NCBI RefSeq assembly: GCF_958450345.1
Contig: NC_088782.1
Span: 2,861,501-2,925,500 of the forward strand
Direction of reading: 5' to 3'
Length of the DNA: 64,000 bases
Origin: Calliphora vicina
Lineage: Eukaryota > Arthropoda > Insecta > Diptera > Calliphoridae
The stretch's first letter is position 1, and the number at the start of each line of letters is the position of its first letter. A program made the position numbers and the translations under genes. The notes beneath the pieces were generated by a model. The model was not told the origin of the DNA, did no database searches, and saw nothing but the letters and a program-made list of their open reading frames with translations. Of this stretch, positions 33,995 to 45,357 are shown piece after piece.

Positions 33995-36900
33995 ACCCTT
34001 GTGTTGGTGATTTAAAAAATAGCTTCACAGTATTTAATTTTGTGAAACATTTGATGTATGTGAGATTTTGAAATTATTCTGAACTGTAAACCAAATAATA
34101 TGTATTTCAATAAGACTAAAAGCACTAAATCATTTGTTTGCTTACATCACTTATAACAAGTTAAAATACAAATTTAGATTTCTGACAGTTCAGAAAATTA
34201 TGTTTTTCTGTTGATACTTTATTACCAAAAAAAATCAAAAATAATCTTCATAAAAACTAACAATAATTACTTCTGACCCTATCAGGCGAAATACAATATG
34301 TTTAAGCCGGAATAATTTCAAGTTTAATTAAAATTATTAATATTTAACTTAAAGTTCTTATCATGACCCCGTATTCCCCGTCCCCAAGCACCTTTTGCTC
34401 CGCATTAGTTGTAATCATATTTTAAGCCAAACAAAAGCTCAGCTGGTAAACTTCCCATTGCGTGTTGCAGCATGTCTGTGTAACTGAGAGTTTTATTTTT
34501 AAACAATTGTAAGTCAGACTGTGGCATTGCTAGTATATGTATGTATGTTGGGTATAAGTTTTTCTTTTAACTTTTTTTTGTTATAAAAATATGTTAGTGC
34601 ATTTGCTTTGTGAATTTCCACATGGGCGCTCAACTGAAAATTGTTTGAGGTTTTGTTATGTTTTACTCTGTCCAATTTTGTTATTGTTACAGACCGACTA
34701 AGGTTTTGGAAAAAAAATAAAAAAAAGCAGATGAAAATTTGCACCACTTGGCACACTGTGTTGTGGTGGCTGGCGCATTGTAAGGTTCCCGTTCCCGTTG
34801 TGAACAAATTTTTTTTTTTAATTTTTGTAACTTTTAACTTTTTTTCATTTGTAGTTGTGGGAAAATAGCAGAATATTTGTTGTACATACTTTTCGAAATC
34901 TAAACAGAAAAAATAAAATGAAATGAAATAAAATAAAAACTATAAAACAACAACTCCCACTTGAGTGAATTATAACCTCCAACTCACGACAAGTGCAACC
35001 AATTAATTGTCAGTGATTGTTGCATGTCACAGAGACTCTTGCAATGCAATCAGCCTGAGGCATTAATTTTGTCGCTTCACAAAACCATGACTGGCAACCA
35101 TTGCTGCTAGATGCTGGTTTTCTTTTTTTTTTTTGGAATACTTTATTAAACCTTAAAAAAATAAATTAACAAATAAAAACATTTTAAACTAGAGAACAGA
35201 ATAAAATAAATTTGATGAATAAAAAGAATACGAAAGCGTCACATACATCCTCCCTGTTCAACATTATGAAATACACTAACAAAACTGCCACAAGTGTTTA
35301 CTGTTTTTGTATGCTCCCCAATTCTATGTAACACGCATGTCCTTGTTATCCTTTGGAGTACTGCCCCTCTTGAGCATCTAACACACCATGGTTTGAATCT
35401 GTACTTGTTTGTTGTTTGTCACCAGTGCGGCAAAACAGTGCCATCTAGTGTTTTATTTGAAAATGTTTTAAAAATATTTTTATTTCACCTTGTTGAGTTT
35501 GGGAGCATTTCGGACAAATTTTTGCACGGGTATGTTTATGTGAAGTTTTTTCTAACTTAAATAAATTTGCGATTTTATTTTAGTTTTTTTTTTATTCGTA
35601 AATCACGTATTCATCAAAATTTTTGTGTTTTATCAAAGTTGACAATTGTGAGAATTTGTGGTTTAAAGATTGTGTACATTGATTACACTTTGTAGTGTAT
35701 CAATTTTTTTTATTTTATTTCATATCTTTTACCTTGTCTTTTTGATGGGGGACACGTAGCACCAAGTTCACACAAAAACTATATGAAATTATCTCAGGGT
35801 CTGTTAAAAAAAAAGAGTAACACACAAAAATGGGACAAAGTCTAAAAACAACTCGCTATCAAAGAGCCATATTTTCACATGGTGCAGTTGTTGAGGAAGA
35901 AAATTAACCGAAAATTATTTCTAAGACAGACAAATTGCGGAAAAATATTCTTGAAATTGGGACAGATAAAAACGATTTATTTGGCTTAAAGTTTCCAAAA
36001 ATACTTGAATATGCAAATACTTTAAATGTGCACTAGAATAACTTATTCAGGATTGATAAGAATATATTTATTTATTGAGAAATTTGTGTAATTTGTGGGA
36101 GATTTAGCTTATTTGACTATAAAGTTATCCATAAGTATGTACATATGTTTTACATCGAATCTACCAAGTAATCAAAGACCGCCCTAGGGTCTCCAACACG
36201 TCGTTTAAGATGTCTTCACGATATGTCCAAGTGGGAAGTGGGACCAATGGAATAATCAGAATTGGTGACATTAAGTGTGTGATCAAGTATGATTCATAGG
36301 CAAATGGCGAAATCTTTATGGGTATTTAGGTCCAAATTTTCAAGAGCCAATCAGATGGGGAAATATTACCCAATTTTATTACTCTGAACGAATAATGAAT
36401 ACCAAATAAATTAATATTTTGCTAGATACTTGAACATGATGATAATTCTGAGAACGACCAATTGTTTGGCCAAAAGGGGGGCTCAACGTTTCTTTGTTGG
36501 ACCAAATTCTTTTTTGGGCTATTTTATGAAAATAGTAGAGAAAAGTCCTGGGTTAAGTCGCCTCAGTGAATCCATATTTGGGCTCAAACTGAAGCTATTA
36601 TCGCTCGGCTTTGTCATACTAAAACCAGAAGAAATGTTTAACCACTCTGGCTTAATTCGTGAACTTTACTTGTTATAGTTAGCAAAAGTGCTTAACAGAA
36701 GAACCTTTCCTCATACATAAAACTAGTTTGTTAGGATACCTATAGATTTCAGGCATTTATGAAAAATAAAGTCCTGTTTGGAAAAATATTTTTTAGCCAG
36801 TTTCGAATAAACCGCCTGTGGAAGTAAGCTAGGCTGTGCAATAGTATTTTTGGGCATTAGAAACATTAGCACAAACCCACAGTTCTAAATTAATCTGAAC

Positions 36901-37003
36901 AACTAAGAAGCTTTCATCAGCTAATTTGGAAAAAACTTCAAAACTAGACTAAATTTTAACCCTATTCGGTCTACTTATATTTTTTGAATCAGATATTTTT
37001 AAT
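33995..37003. other. spacer; possible very old Tc1-like trace
   Basis: No gene can be supported. 35820-36700 is less A/T-rich and has faint transposase-like strings (for example 'TTRYQRAIFSHGAVV' and 'EHDDNSEND') in several frames, too weak to call. The rest is A/T-rich. Confidence 0.4.
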
Positions 37004-37212
37004 TTTGTTTTCTTCATGGACCAGCACTCAGGGGATGACCCCTACTCATGCAAGCATTGTGTTGGAACTAGGAAAATAGGTTGTGTTAGGGAGGAAAGAG
37101 GAAGTAGTGTTTGTGAACATTCGATTTGAACTTTCTTACATTGAAAATGACAGGAAAGACTTCAGCGGGAAGTTTGTTCCACATACGGACAGTATGGCTA
37201 AACACGGGAAGT

Positions 37213-38677
37213 GGCAAAATCCATTTTAAAAAATCTTGATTTAGTAATTTGCTTCTAATTTAAGCAGTTAATAACGGATTTGAACCTAATTATATGCATT
37301 AAAAAGCTAATTAAATTTCCTAAACGTTTCTTAAAGTAACATTGCCATTTTGTTCGATGGTTTTTTATTCATAGCATTACAAATTCAGATTTTATAATAC
37401 AAACTTATCATTTTTTTTTAATTTTTCCTTACCTTTTCTTTTATAAAAATTGAACGAGGAACAATTTTTATATTCTGTGAATGCAGTATGATAGGAAATT
37501 TTAAAATGAAGATTTTGATGTAAATAACAGTAGCATTCTGTTAAGAAAATCTGCAGTTTTAGTTGAAATGATGAAATGACTAAAATTGTTTATTTGTAAA
37601 TTTGCTTCAATTTCATAAAAAAGTAAGAAGTTTTTTATTTTTTCAAATTTGATAAAATTGTACTTTTGTTGGACGAAATGGCATCCGCTTTAAAAGTGTA
37701 ATATTTTTGAAGGACGGTTAAAGGGAATCCCACAATTTCTAAAAATTGGAGCGAAAATCCCAAAAATGGTATTTTTACAATTTTGCCATAGGGCCCACAT
37801 TTCCATGGGAAAATACTTTATGGTTAAATAGGGAACACATCAGGGTTTCCAAGGCTGCTTTCCGTGTTCTGATCCCAGCTTTGGGGTTATAGAACATGTG
37901 GTCCAAATTTGAAATTTTGATAAAAAATAGGTCAAATTCCGAAGGGCGTAGGGACAGCATAGTCGAAAAATAGGACATATTTTTTATATCAAAATGTTCT
38001 CCGTAAACATACTTTACAGAAACACAAAAAATTGTTATATGTTCTTAAAGAAAGTTTTTTTTTTACAAAGAAAGAGTTAAGTCACCTTTTCGCCCAAAAA
38101 ACAGCAAAAATCTACTATTTTTTGAATTTTTAGAAATGCATGATTTATTTCCAAAAAATGTTGATTCTGCCCCGCTGTGTAGTGATGGAAAACAGAGAGC
38201 AAAATGATTTGATTCAAGTCTTTTTAGCATTTTCCCAAAATCCACCCAAACGGCAACCAAAGTACAATTTTAACAAATTTTAAAAAATAAAAAAACAACA
38301 TTAATCTCTTTAGTAATTTCATCATTTTGACTAAAACTGCAGTTTTTCTTAACAGAATGCTACTGTCGTTTACATCAAAATCTTCATTTTAAAATTTCCT
38401 ACCATACTGCATTTACAGAATATAAAAATTTTACCTCGTTCAATTTTTATATAAGAAAAGGTAAGCAAAAATTAAAAAAAAAATGATAAGTTCTTATTTG
38501 AAAATCTGAATTTGTAATGCTATGAATAAAAAACCATCGAACAAAATGGCAATGTTACTTTAAGAAACATTTAGGAAATTTAATTTGCTTTCTAATTCAT
38601 GTAATTAGGTCCAAATCCGTTAAGAATTGCTTGAGTTAGAAGCAAATTACTAAATCAAGATTTTTTAATTTTTTGCC
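37213..38677. mobile_element. large foldback element, 1465 bp, arms about 380 bp
   Basis: Left arm 37213 to about 37590 and right arm about 38300-38677 are reverse complements at high identity. Shared segments include 'aatcttgatttagtaatttg', 'ccattttgttcgatggtttt' and 'agcattctgttaagaaaa'. The ends are GGCAAAA / TTTTGCC. The loop of about 700 bp is non-coding. It lies inside the antisense LINE. No target duplication is obvious. Confidence 0.8.
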
Positions 38678-39061
38678 TAAAAAAACGAAAAAACGATTTG
38701 AGAGACCGCTTCCTGTTCATCCATATTTAAGTGTTATACACCAACATTCTTGGTATTTAGAGTAGATTAAGAAAATCGATGTTCATGAAGGAATTTCGAA
38801 AAAAGTATAAAAACTGAGACGGTCTAATATACGTGGTGTAAGTAGTGAGGAGATCAGATGAAGTGAAGTAATTCCTACACCGTTTCAGAAATCAGAGACA
38901 GTTGAATGTTTCTTTCGATACTTGAAAAATGTGTTTAGACAAGCGGACGTCACATTTTATTCTCATTCAGAGATTGTCACAGCGTCCCGATTAATGGAAT
39001 CTTTCATATTTGGCCTCATTGCCCCAATCTCCGAAAGGCTTGAATGGCAAATGTTGCCGTA

Positions 39062-39544
39062 CACGCAGAGAAAAAATATAGTTGTACATGTTTACTGTAA
39101 CCATTTCAATATTGCTAGAAGTTTTTTAACAATATTATATTAACATGATTGTGGTAACCTTAATATGGTTAATTTACGATGCACATGATTGTATCAACCA
39201 TATATGTATATGGTAACAATAAACAAGTATATGTTTGCGACAACCATATTTATGATGAATAATTTTATCATAATATGTTGTTCTCAGATTATGATATCAA
39301 TAAGCCGAGAGCAACAAAATATGGTAAGTCCTTCATCATATAAATGATTGTCACAAACATATACTTGTTTACTGTAACCATATATATGGTTGATACAATC
39401 ATGTGAATCGTAAATTAACCATATTATGGTTACACCACAATCATGTAAATAGTTACTGTGACTATAATATTGTCAAAAAAAAAACTTCTAACAATATTGA
39501 AATGGTTACAGTAAACATGCACAACTATATTTATTCTCTGCGTG
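39062..39544. mobile_element. foldback MITE, CACGCAGAG family, full length (483 bp)
   Basis: TA-CACGCAGAGAAAAAATATAG at 39060 and CTATATTTATTCTCTGCGTG-TA ending at 39546. The arms pair along nearly the whole length and carry repeated 'gtaaccat', 'ATAATATGGTT' and 'acatgattgt' motifs. It is inserted in the LINE relic at a TA. It is the reference copy for the truncated relatives at 9895 and 42708. Confidence 0.88.
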
Positions 39545-39612
39545 TAGAAGGTTGTTTAGAAAAATAAGGAATAGAGTGGGAGAAAAAACGGAGCCTTGCT
39601 TTTTAGTTACTA

Positions 39613-42600
39613 AAATTTCTCTAAAGACCATTAATGATTAAAAAATTAGACCGAAGTAATAGGTTTAACAAATAAGGCCACTTAAAACTTATTTACTTGT
39701 AGATCTCTACTGTTTGTATAATGAGTGCAAAATTTATGTTAAATATTAGTTTCCAAATTGGATGACCTCGAATAAATCTTCTCGGAAAGTACTTTAACTA
39801 GTATTTGATAATAAAGTTACAAATTACATTTTCCGGAAGTGTTTTTCACTTATTTAGTTAATGCCATAGTGAATGAAGTTCTTTAAAAGTTATGAAATAA
39901 CTAGAAGATTAATTTCTTCATTACTAAAAGTGTTGCCTAACAAATTTCAAAACTAAAATTTGAAAATTGTATTTAGTTTTCCAACATTTTATCACGCAGC
40001 TCTCATCACTCAAAACCCACTTCCTTGATTAACCGTTATCTTTTATTTATAACCAAAAAATTACCAACGGAAAAATGGAACGCCCTCTTAAACACTTTTA
40101 AATCTATAATTTAGGAGAGAACAACTATTCTTGTTTTATTTGCACTTAAAATGGAAACACGTATAATTAATATTTTACAAAATACCAGACAGTCGAAAAT
40201 TTACACAATTGGATATAAAAGCAACAATAACAACAACCACTAGGCGTACAAATGTACATAATAATGAATGGGTCCAGTAGTCTATTACGGGTGAGAGTAT
40301 CCGTTGTTTGATAAAAAGAATTGTACTGTACACACAGCCACTGAAGTCACACAGCGGAACTAAAGAAATGCTACCAACTGCGGCCACCGCAGCAAAACCG
40401 AATGAAAAACCTAAAAGGCGAGATGTTATCTTTGAGAGTGGAAAATAAAAGTATGGACTCTAGAAGTTACTCAAGCGTTGTAACTGAAACAAACTCCAAA
40501 AATGAGCCAAAAACTGAAAAAAATACTTAAAAAAAAATAACAATGGTCAGATGAATGGATGGCTTGTTTGAAAGCGTTTCATTATTTTGTTTAAACTACA
40601 GGCCACCCTAACAGACAGAACCTACAATAAAAATTAACACACAGTGCAACTCTAGAGCACATTTCCCGCTTTTTAAGCGGTGGCTGCTTGGCTGGCTGCA
40701 GCAGCAACAAATGACTGACAACAGCAACTACTTAATGCGACGCTAATTCCGCATGTTACTCTATTTCATTGAAGTGGCGATTCATTCAACTCCTTTGTTG
40801 GCCAACCATCTATGTAGTCATCTATTATTATACTCGTATTATTTGGGCTATGAATACTTGTACACAATATTATTTACCTTTTGTTTTGTTCATTTCTCTT
40901 CAACTTAACGCAAAAAGATCTGACGACAAGATAGCCACGGTCAAGTTCACGTTGGCGTGTCATTAGCGTATAAAACGATGCAACAACTCAAACACACTCT
41001 CGCACATACACAGAATACCATAAACAAAAATTGTAACAATTGAAATTGTAACGGATCTGTGTTAATAACGCAGCAATACCAAATACCACCACCAACAAAC
41101 TAGCGTCCTTTATATAGAAATACATTCATATTTCATTATCCTTTAGCTCAAGGTGCAACTCTCTTTCTCTTACGTGGCCTTCAATTCAAGTGGTTATGGT
41201 GATGTTGGTGATGATAAAGATCTGTTCTTTATTGAAACACGCTATAAATTCCTGTAAAGTGATATTGTTCACCGTGACTTGGCTACTTGTTTAATTACGG
41301 TTTGCCTCGTACCCTCTCTCATGTAAACTCAAACATTTTCTCTCATGTTGTCCTTTCTTAGCCTGAGAATAAAATAAAGAAATGTTCACTTTAAATTATA
41401 ATTTTTTCTTTTTTAATAATAAAAATTCCTTAGAGTACTCTTTTGCAGCGAGTGTTTATTAGGGACAGGTGAAGTTAATATTTCTTGTTCATTTAACTAT
41501 ATTTTTGTTTTTTTTTTTCATTTAATGTCTATCTTCGTTAATGTGAAATTGTATTGAATGAAATTTAAAGTGGATAATTTTATTATAATTGAAAGTAATT
41601 TCAAAAAATTAAAAAACCATTTACCAAAATAATATGAATTAAAAAGAAATTATTGAATTAAAAGGTCTGTAAATGTAAAGACTAGCTTGACGGCCTGAAT
41701 TTCAGCTGCTTTAAAAAGGGTTACATATAAACAGCTTGACTTCAATTTCTTTATTCTAGGATATTTTTTGACATTTTAAGTACTAAGCTATTAATGATCA
41801 TTATTGTAGGATAAAGAACCGGTTAAAGCTTTTTCAAAACATTCCATGTCCCCCAATAAAGTTGCCTCGAATTTTCATTTGTATCTATCTATATTTGTTT
41901 ATCTCTTGAAGTTGGTATATGTATGTTATATTGTAATAATGTACATTCCATAATTGTCTGATATAATTTCGTTATATTTGATTACCTGCTAAAATATTTA
42001 AATTATATATTTTTATTTTTTGTTGCAAATTTGGCCAATTTTAGAAGTTATCATGTTAAGTGATATATTGAAACAAACACTGTCTATAAAAATATTTTTC
42101 TTGGAAATCTTAATTTGATATTCTATTTAGTTGCTAATGCTTTAAATAAATATTGTAAGTATTTGTAGTGCAAAATAAAATCAATGGGAAAATTTTCCAG
42201 ACACAAAAACCAACAATTTTATTTAAACAATTTTAAACATAATTTGTTATCACCACTTCTGTGTACAAATACTTTTTGTATTTCATTAATAAAAAGAAGG
42301 CTGTGAGAAAAGTCGTAACATATTCCAAATATAATGAATGGCAGGTGTTTCTAGAGATCCATTTATAATTTGCGGATGACTGATAATCTGAAGATTAAGA
42401 AAAATATTTTTATTTTACATGATACATTACTGTTGATTAACCGCTTAAAAGATTTTTTGGAGATGAGGCCATATCGGACAAAAATATGTAGACTCTAGAC
42501 ATCTGGCTTAGTAAGTAGAATGGTTTCCCAATTCACAGTAGTGTCTTGTAAGCAGAGCTTATAATTAATTAATTTTAGCTTAATTCAATAAAAATTTAAT

Positions 42601-42707
42601 TCAGAAGATCAGACATTTTAAAAATTATTACCCAAAAAGCTTATTTTTAGCTTCATTCTACTGATTTTATTTAAAACGAATTAATTATTTTTTTTGATTA
42701 TTTACAA
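39613..42707. other. spacer of about 3 kb
   Basis: No gene recognised. 40180-41360 is less A/T-rich and more complex than its surroundings ('caacaacc' and 'gtggcttgg'-type stretches). It could hold regulatory DNA or an untranslated exon of a gene outside the window, but no splice or coding signal is convincing. Confidence 0.4.
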
Positions 42708-43475
42708 GTTTTTTAACAATGTTAAGGTCACTGGAATTACTGGGTAATCATAATATGGTAGCATAAACATATTCACATGATTTTAGCAATCTTATTGTAG
42801 TAAATAATTATATATATTATCGCCCTAACTATGAAAGAAATTTTAAAGTTAATTTTTGTTAAAGTCGACTTTATTTTAAAATAGAACTTTTGTTTTTATT
42901 TGGAAAAAGCTTCAAAACTTTTTTCAACATATACATTCAAATAATTGAAAATATTTTTCAATGAATGTAAATAATAAAAAGAAATTTCAAAAAATTATGA
43001 AAACAAAATGTACACAAAAGTTCAAAACAAAAAGCTTTTTTTTTAAATAATAAAACAACATTTTAAATTATATTTGAAATTGTTTTATGGTACGAAATTT
43101 AAAATAATAGTCAACTTTATGGACTTAAAATCGATTTAAGGCTTTTGTAGTTAGGCTGTATATATATTAATAAATTATAAAATATATATGTTAATCGCAA
43201 TCATGTTCATGATTAATTATTATATTCTCAGAGTATGATAACCATTATTCGACTTCAACACAATATGGAGAAGTATTACATCATACAAATGGTTGTCACA
43301 AACATATATTTATCTACTACAATCATATATATGATTGCGATATTCATGTGGATGGTAACTTTGCCATATTACGGATACCATAATCATATATATAATCCAT
43401 AATATTGTTAAAAAAAGCTTGAAAAATGTGGAAATGGTTATGGTAAACATATACAACTATATTTTTTCTTTGAGT
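42708..43475. mobile_element. foldback MITE, CACGCAGAG family, decayed and interrupted
   Basis: The left arm begins internally at 'caagttttttaacaatgtta'. The right arm ends 'caactatattttttctttga-gtg' (compare CTCTGCGTG). The 'tcataatatgg' and 'cacaaacatatatttatcta' motifs match the 39062 copy. The MITE at 42831-43158 is inserted in it. Confidence 0.7.
42831..43158 (+). mobile_element. CCTAACTA-ended MITE, copy 1 (about 330 bp)
   Basis: The ends are CGCCCTAACTATGAAAG and, reversed from the right, CAGCCTAACTACAAAAG. Both ends continue into AAAGT-rich subterminal sequence including 'ttaaagtcgactttat'. Non-coding. Copy 2 lies inverted at 43737-44252. The flanks are TATATATTA-rich, so the target duplication is ambiguous. 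Confidence 0.75.
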
Positions 43476-43736
43476 GATGCGTATGGCTTATTTGTAATTG
43501 TTTTGAATTAAAGAGTTATTTAATTTAATTCAAATTGAATTATATAATGTCATTGTTAAGATATACAATTCAATTAGATTTCGAAAATTTAATAATTTTA
43601 TTTTGATTTTCAAAGTGTGTATCGTTCGCTATCGTAACTGCATAAATTTTCAAAAGCAAATGCTTTTATTATTTTAACATGAATATTTAGATGGTTATAA
43701 CGAGTACTGAAAGAATTGTTTTATACAAAATTTAAT

Positions 43737-44252
43737 AGCCTAACTACAAAAGACTTAAAGTCGATTTTATATCCATAAAGTTGACTATTATTTTAAATTT
43801 CGTACCATAAAACAAATTTCAAATATAATTAAAAATGTTGTTTTATTCATGATGCAACAATATAAGGTACACTCAGTAAAAAATAAATTCTCAATTATAC
43901 ATTTCTTGTAACGTCAAACAAATGAAAATATGAAAAAAATCAAAATCAATGTTTGACGTTATAGGGCTAAATATCGAAAACTCTCCCTAGTGATTCTACC
44001 TTCTACAATTATTGTATCATGGTTTTATTATTTCCAAAAAAGCTTTTTGTTTTGAACTTTTATGTACATTTTGTTTTTTTAATTTTTTGAAATTTCTTTT
44101 ACTTACATTCATTGAAAAATATTTTCAATTATTTGAATGTATATGTTGAAAAAAGTTTTGAAGCTTTTTTCAAATAAAAACAAAAGTTCTATTTTAAAAT
44201 AAAGTTGACTTTAACAAAAATTAACATTAAAATTTGTTTCATAGTAAGGGTG
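43737..44252 (-). mobile_element. CCTAACTA-ended MITE, copy 2, inverted, with nested hAT MITE
   Basis: The reverse complement matches copy 1 almost base for base over long stretches, for example 'ctttattttaaaatagaac' and 'catatacattcaaataattg'. It is interrupted at 43848-44021. The two copies, about 580 bp apart, could form a long hairpin in RNA. Confidence 0.8.
43848..44021. mobile_element. hAT-type MITE, 174 bp, perfect 8-bp TSD GTTTTATT
   Basis: The ends are CATGATGCAACAAT and, reversed from the right, CATGATACAATAAT. GTTTTATT occurs directly on both sides (43840-43847 and 44022-44029). Copy 1 of the host MITE shows a single uninterrupted site (reverse strand of 43045-43065). Non-coding. 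Confidence 0.85.
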
Positions 44253-44255
44253 TAA

Positions 44256-45357
44256 TTTTTTTAATTTATTACGGAAAAAAATTTTATGGCAAATTTTTTT
44301 TTTTTTAATTTTTAATAAATTTTATAAAAAAAAATTTTTGGTTAAAAAAAAATTCGGTATAAAAAATATTTTTCCCGATTTTAACCCATTGGCCTTATAT
44401 ACACCACTGCAAAGGTATTTGAAATATCTATTAGTGGATATCTATATTCTCTATATTAATGACTTTTGGTTTTGGTTTTATTCTCATATCTCAGCCCTAT
44501 GAATGAATCATGTATGTAAGTTATTTGGGGGCTACAGAAAGTTGATTTCAACATACAGACGGACATGGCTATATCAGCTATATTGCCTGGACTATAATAT
44601 TCTGAATAGGCTTTACTTAAGATTCATACTAACAGTAAGGAAATTGCGCTCATTCGCGAAAATATGGCCAAACAATTTATTTCTAGAAAATTGCTAAATT
44701 TAAGTCTTTTTTGTACGGAAAAACTATAGGAGTTATTGTCATACTTTGTATTCCCTATTATGTTCTCAATAAATCTCAATGTGATGATTAAAAATTCGGA
44801 AATTTGTTTAACAAAATTTTTAAAAATTTGAAAATGGAGTTTTGTAACTGCCGTTAAAAAAATTGTTTTTTTGGTTATACTTGCGAATAGGTTAACGGTA
44901 TTCTACGAATACAAAAACTCATATACAAGTAAATATGGATATATTTTAAATAAAAATAAGCTTTAATTTTGTTCCTACATTTCTTGTTCTAGTGGCCTGA
45001 GACACGTTAAGTTTTTATTAACTTTAAAATTTTTTTAACTAATTTTTGTCTTTTATATCTTATTAGAACGACAATTATATTTCGATTCCTTTAAATTAAA
45101 TTGCAAAAGTAATTATTTAAATTTTTACAAAAACTGAAAAAATTGCGTTTTGTCCCCTTTTAAATGCACCTTTAAACTTCAGCGTCGTTGCGGCACCAGT
45201 TACCTTAATCCAATCATCCTAATATTTTACACAAAGTGTTTCTACAATACATAGAATAATTTTAGCGGGGGCGGCCTATACCTTGAATTTTTTTTCTCCG
45301 TATAATCATGGAGAACTCTAATGTATATACCCTTGCCACTCATGGTCAAGGGTAGAA
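44256..45357 (-). mobile_element. Helentron-derived (DINE-1/HINE-like) element, decayed, antisense
   Basis: Reading the minus strand from 45357, 'tacccttgaccatgagtggc' and 'aagggtatatac' match the 5' end of the other copies. The central 'agccatgtccgtctgtatgt', 'ttgaaatcaactttctgtag' and 'gtcaaaatcgg'-like parts are found at 44580-44370. 44600-45290 does not match and may be an insertion or diverged DNA. Confidence 0.5.

Larger units (their letters stand above)
37004..39612 (-). pseudogene. LINE remnant, antisense, split by two foldback elements
   Basis: Three minus-strand blocks are in LINE order. 39612-39547 matches the 'QGSVFSPTLFLIFL' segment of the 26266 copy. 39059-38678 matches its 'CRNWGNEAK' to 'YFTPSDLLT-YTTYIRP' segments. 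37212-37004 reads the C-terminus 'SHTVRMWNKLPAEVFPV' to 'KFKSNVHKHYFLFPP', then a 3' UTR with 'ggggtcatcccctgagtgct'. Between the blocks lie the foldbacks at 39062-39544 and 37213-38677. Deletions and stops make it inactive. The same C-terminus occurs at 54711-54905. Confidence 0.8.

Noticed and set aside
35815..36700. Possible Tc1-like transposase relic
   Set aside because: Only scattered strings in shifting frames look similar; no GGY, PDLNPIEN or TIR landmark could be seen.
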